Shown piece by piece: positions 60,780-64,000 of a DNA stretch of 64,000 bases; position 1 is the first letter of the stretch; every line of letters begins with the position of its first letter. The position numbers and the translations under genes are program-made. Origin of the DNA: Streptomyces sp. SDr-06 (lineage in GTDB: Bacteria; Actinomycetota; Actinomycetes; Streptomycetales; Streptomycetaceae); contig NZ_QOLA01000015.1 of assembly GCF_003324565.1 (NCBI RefSeq), positions 1 to 64,000 on the forward strand, in the 5' to 3' direction. Under the pieces are notes generated by a model. The model saw only the letters and a program-made list of their open reading frames with translations, was not told where the DNA came from and did not search any database.

Positions 60780-62114
60780 TCAGCGAGCCGCGCTCGCCTT
60801 CAGGAGTTCCGCCAGGTCCTGTCCGAAGCACGCGGCGAGCCGGTCCAGATCGGGGACGGCCTTGCCGTCGGCCACCAGACCGATGTGCACGCGCCCGCCG
60901 TAGGTGGACAGGGCGATCGCCAGGGACTGGCCCCGGGCGAGCGGCGCCATCGGGTAGATCGCGCGCAGCGGGCAGCCGCCCAGCGAGAGCTGGGAGCGGG
61001 GCAGCGGCACGCTGGTGACGAGGAGGTCGAACAGGAGGCGGGCCGCGTTCCCGGCCAGCGGCGCCCCGAACCGGTGGGCCAGCGGCGGCAGTTGATCGGC
61101 GAGCAGGGCGACGGCTCCGGCGCCGCGCCCCGGCCCTGCCGCCTTGTTGCGGTCCATGGCGGTACGCACCAGGGCGAGCCGGGCCAGCGGGTCGGGCTCG
61201 GCGACCGGGAGGCCGAGCAGATAGGCGGAGAGCTTGTTGCCGGAGCCGGGCGGGGCGCCCGGGCGGCGGCGCGAGACGGGGACCAGGGCGCGCGGCTGCG
61301 CGCCGGGCAGGGCGGAGTCGCGCTCCAGGAGCCAGCGGCGCAGACCGCCCGCGACGACGGCGAGCAGCACATCGTTGGCGGTGCCGCCCTCGGCCCTGCG
61401 CACCCGCTGGACGTCGTCGTGGTCGAGGACGGCGGTGGCCAGGCGGCGGGTGCCGCTGGAGTCGGCGGCCAGGGCGGATCCCGCGCCGAGTTCCAGTCGG
61501 CTGGCGCGCATCACGGAGGCGCCGATGCCGACGGCCCGAGTGAGCTCGTTGACCCGGTCGCGGGCGAATCCGGCGACCTGGCGGGGGCCCGGCAGCCAGG
61601 AGCGGGGCGGGACGGGGCGGCGGCGCCTCGTGCTCGGCCCGGCGAGCTGGTCGAGGATGCCCGCGCCGATGGCGACCGCGCGCATCCCGTCGGCGAGTGC
61701 GTGGTGCAGCTTCACCAGGACGGCGAAGGCCCGGTCCTCCTCGCTCGTCAGGACGTACATCCGCCAGGGCGGCAGGCCCCGCTCCAGGGGCCGCTCCATC
61801 AACTCCCCGGCCGTCCGGGCGGCTTCGGCGTGGAAGTCCCCGGCGGGCAGCGGCACCCGGCGGACGTGGCGGCGGACGTCGAAGTCCTTGTCGGCGACCC
61901 AGGCCGCGCCGCCGACGGGCAGCCAGACGCCGCGTACGCACATCCGCAGCCGGGGGATGGCCGCGGCGCGGCGCGCGAGGAGTTCGAGGATCTGGCCGCC
62001 GTCGGTGCCGGGGAGCGGTTCGAAGTGTGCCAGCGCACCCAGGTGCATGGGGTGCTCGGCCGATTCGAGGTGCCAGAACGCCAGATCAAGAGGGGCCAGC
62101 AGCTCACTGCTCAA
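60780..62114 (-). CDS. Wax ester synthase/diacylglycerol acyltransferase (WS/DGAT)
   Basis: 444 aa from a TTG at 62114, chosen because GAGGAC lies 6 nt upstream; an upstream frame to 62207 lacks a ribosome site. The active-site motif HHALADG (HHxxxDG) is intact, and the family pattern PLERGLPPWRMYVL and VTSVPLPRSQLSLGG is present. It uses acyl-CoA to make triacylglycerol or wax esters, the carbon store many streptomycetes keep. About 30 bp separates it from the Fpg gene downstream, possibly co-transcribed. Confidence 0.92.
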   Translation of the reverse strand: MSSELLAPLDLAFWHLESAEHPMHLGALAHFEPLPGTDGGQILELLARRAAAIPRLRMCVRGVWLPVGGAAWVADKDFDVRRHVRRVPLPAGDFHAEAARTAGELMERPLERGLPPWRMYVLTSEEDRAFAVLVKLHHALADGMRAVAIGAGILDQLAGPSTRRRRPVPPRSWLPGPRQVAGFARDRVNELTRAVGIGASVMRASRLELGAGSALAADSSGTRRLATAVLDHDDVQRVRRAEGGTANDVLLAVVAGGLRRWLLERDSALPGAQPRALVPVSRRRPGAPPGSGNKLSAYLLGLPVAEPDPLARLALVRTAMDRNKAAGPGRGAGAVALLADQLPPLAHRFGAPLAGNAARLLFDLLVTSVPLPRSQLSLGGCPLRAIYPMAPLARGQSLAIALSTYGGRVHIGLVADGKAVPDLDRLAACFGQDLAELLKASAAR

Positions 62115-62196
62115 GGGGGTCCTCGTGTCGGTCGGAGGCCGGTCGGACGGCGACGGCGCCGCCCGGACAGAGTAAGCAGTCAAACCCGCACGGACG

Positions 62197-62259
62197 GTTA
62201 CGGTCAAGTAATGAGCTGTTACGTATAGTTACCGCCAAGTATTGATCAGATCTCGATCA
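62197..62259. promoter_or_regulatory. Operator candidates upstream of the WS/DGAT gene
   Basis: GTTAC occurs at 62197, 62218 and 62228 (plus strand), spaced 21 and 10 bp, so all lie on one face of the helix. A palindrome TGATC-N7-GATCA follows at 62243-62259. The same GTAAC-N5-GTAAC pair (opposite strand) occurs near 9553. This suggests a regulator-binding site; identity unknown. Confidence 0.35.
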
Positions 62260-62318
62260 GGCGTTGTTTTCCGGCCAGTCAGCGGCCAGGGGATCACCAC
62301 CACGGCGTTCGGTCGCGG

Positions 62319-64000
62319 TCAGCGCGTCCCGCGTTCGGGGACGACGAACTCGCACCACACGCACTTTCCGCTGCCGCGCGGCTCCACGCCCCAGACGTCC
62401 GCGAGCCGGTCCACCAGCATCAGACCGCGCCCCGACACCCCGGAGGAGCCCGCTTCGCGACGGCGCGGCAGGGCACTGGAGCGGTCCTCCACCTCGATGC
62501 GCAGCCTGCGTTCGGGTCCCGTGAGCACCCGGATGGTGACGATCGCCCCGCCGTCGGTGTGCATCAGCGCGTTGGTGATGAGCTCGTCGGCCGCGAGCTC
62601 GATCTCGTCCGACCGCTCGCGCGCGCCCCACGCCCGGACCGCCGCACGGATCATGTGGCGCGAGGAGCTGAGCGCCTCGGGGTCGTTCTGTGCGACGTGC
62701 TGGCGCAGCCGCCCGCCGCCCTGCGGCACCTCCATGGCGCGCCGGCGCAGGAGCAGCAGCGCCACGTCGTCGTCGCCGCCCCGTTCGTCGACCACGTCGC
62801 AGAGCCGGTCGGCCAGCGCTTCGAGGTCCTCGGGTCCCGATCGGACCAGGGACGCGAGGAGCTGCATGCCGTCGTCCAGGTCGGCGCCGGGCTGTTCCAC
62901 CAGCCCGTCGGTGTACAGCAACAGGGTCTGGAGGGGGTCGAGTTCGACCGTCGACACCGGGTATTCGAGCCGCCCGAACTCGGCGGAGAGGCCGAGCGGC
63001 AGGCCTCCCTCGACAGGCAGTCTGCGGCAGCTGCCGTCGGGCAGACGCACCAGCGGGTCGACGTGCCCGGCGCGCACCACCTGCACGACGCCGGTGCTCA
63101 GGTCTGCCTCCGCGTACGTACAGGTGGCGAACCGGTCGGTGTCGAGCTCGTGCAGGAACACCGAGGCCCGCGCCATCACCGTGGCCGGGGTGTGTCCCTC
63201 GGCGGCGTACGCGCGCAGCACGATGCGCAGTTGCCCCATCACCGCGGCGGCGTGCGTGTCGTGCCCCTGGACGTCGCCGATGGCCACCCCGACCCGGCCG
63301 CCGGGCAGCGGGATCACGTCGTACCAGTCGCCGCCGATGTCCCGGCCGAACCGTGCCGAGCGGTAGCGGACGGCGAGCTGGGCGCCGGGCACCTCGGGGA
63401 TGCGGCGCGGCAGCATCGCCTGCTGGAGCCCCTCGGCGAGGTCGTGCTCCTGCTCGTACAGCATGGCGCGCTGGAGCGACTGGGCGATCGAACTGCCCAG
63501 CGCCACGAGGAGATTGCGCTCGTCACTCGTGAAGCCCCACTTGTCGCTGTAGAGCAGGCCGATCGCGCCGATCGGGCGGGCCTGGGCGATCAGCGGCAGA
63601 TAGGCGGCGGAGGTGATGCCGAGACCGCTGATGTTCGGCCACAGCACCGGATAGGACTCGGCGAAGTCCTCCGGGGACTCGATGAAGCGGGGTGCGAGCG
63701 TCCGGATGACCTCGCTCATCGGGTACCGCTCGTCGACCCGGGTCCACCGGGTGCCGGGCACGAAGCTGCCCTCGGGGCCCTCGGCGATCAGGTGGATGCG
63801 GCCCGCTTCCAGGAGGCCCATCACCAGGCTGGTGGCGCCGAGGTACTCGGGCCCCCGCGAGTCCTTCATGACGTCGATGACGTCCTTGACGGTCCTGGCG
63901 TGCGCGAGGGCGGCGGTGGTCGCCTCCACGACGCTGGTCGTGCGGCGGCGCTCGTCGTCCAGGCCCACCCGGGCGGTGGACTCGGCGAGCTCCTGGGTGG
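62319..64000 (-). CDS. SpoIIE/PP2C-type phosphatase with GAF and HATPase domains, cut by window edge
   Basis: The frame stays open to the right edge (TQELAESTARVGLDDERR reads on), so the 5' end lies beyond the window; a GTG at 63968 is not necessarily the start. At least 560 codons are seen. Domains: GAF-like (about the first 180 residues here), SpoIIE-type PP2C phosphatase (GGDWYDVIPL, VAIGDVQGHD, DGLVEQPG, GGDDDVALLLL), then a HATPase anti-sigma-kinase domain (IELAADELITNALMH, SGRGLMLVDRL). Such proteins switch anti-sigma and anti-anti-sigma partners by dephosphorylation in streptomycetes. Confidence 0.9.
   Translation of the reverse strand, partial: TQELAESTARVGLDDERRRTTSVVEATTAALAHARTVKDVIDVMKDSRGPEYLGATSLVMGLLEAGRIHLIAEGPEGSFVPGTRWTRVDERYPMSEVIRTLAPRFIESPEDFAESYPVLWPNISGLGITSAAYLPLIAQARPIGAIGLLYSDKWGFTSDERNLLVALGSSIAQSLQRAMLYEQEHDLAEGLQQAMLPRRIPEVPGAQLAVRYRSARFGRDIGGDWYDVIPLPGGRVGVAIGDVQGHDTHAAAVMGQLRIVLRAYAAEGHTPATVMARASVFLHELDTDRFATCTYAEADLSTGVVQVVRAGHVDPLVRLPDGSCRRLPVEGGLPLGLSAEFGRLEYPVSTVELDPLQTLLLYTDGLVEQPGADLDDGMQLLASLVRSGPEDLEALADRLCDVVDERGGDDDVALLLLRRRAMEVPQGGGRLRQHVAQNDPEALSSSRHMIRAAVRAWGARERSDEIELAADELITNALMHTDGGAIVTIRVLTGPERRLRIEVEDRSSALPRRREAGSSGVSGRGLMLVDRLADVWGVEPRGSGKCVWCEFVVPERGTR

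Overview
The window looks like Streptomyces or a close relative. GC is very high, GTG and TTG starts are common, and long antisense shadow frames cover almost every gene. Several gene sets are typical of the genus: a complete egtABCD ergothioneine operon, an SCO0930-family lipoprotein, a DUF574 methyltransferase, a Group-B sdhCAB operon with a divergent LysR gene, and a chitinase with DasR-type operators. I found no tRNA, rRNA, insertion sequence, prophage or CRISPR array. It reads as chromosomal DNA rich in secreted and envelope genes.

Layout. 1-5.3 kb: the 5' part of an RHS-repeat protein (cut by the window edge), divergent from a 1,295-aa DNRLRE/FG-GAP exoprotein. 5.6-13.4 kb: acyltransferase, lipoprotein, a sigma factor with a coupled partner, a small monooxygenase, a secreted GH18-like protein, an unpaired PemK/MazF-like protein and a TIGR02452/PARG-like protein. 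13.6-17.8 kb: egtABCD with overlapping junctions, closed by a very strong hairpin. 17.9-28 kb: Ddn-like oxidoreductase, DUF2243-CtaG-like pair, NDH-2, cyclophilin, orphan sugar-binding lipoprotein, dodecin, PNKP-like phosphatase, luciferase-like oxidoreductase, UvrA-like ATPase. 28-30.8 kb: GH18 chitinase with two dre-like boxes, and a small secreted protein. 30.9-35.3 kb: sdhCAB and its LysR-type neighbour.

35.3-39.2 kb: two secreted proteins ending in seven-bladed PLL-like propellers (one GH43-like, one lysozyme-like) and a decayed third copy. 39.3-42.3 kb: PAS-GGDEF-EAL protein coupled to the DUF574 methyltransferase. 42.5-53.6 kb: an envelope block with the SCO0930-type lipoprotein, a proline-rich surface protein, DUF4239, two surface proteins that share a GGLGG-membrane-RRR tail, a class F-like sortase, polysaccharide deacetylase, LysX, universal stress protein and CapA-like lipoprotein. 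53.8-55.2 kb: an ECF sigma gene overlapping tail-to-tail with a 68-aa zinc-finger anti-sigma gene. 55.2-59.9 kb: a LytTR regulator, DUF485-like protein, SSS symporter and LytS-type kinase operon, then an orphan anti-sigma factor. 59.9-64 kb: Fpg/MutM, WS/DGAT acyltransferase and a SpoIIE phosphatase cut by the right edge.

The groups most worth following are: the sortase with its two matching-tail surface proteins; the LytTR/LytS-symporter operon, whose transporter carries a large non-membrane insertion; the PLL-propeller pair with its remnant; the chitin module, in which dre-like sites precede both the chitinase and the orphan sugar-binding protein; and a set of genes with a -10-like hexamer 6-8 nt before the start codon, suggesting leaderless transcripts.
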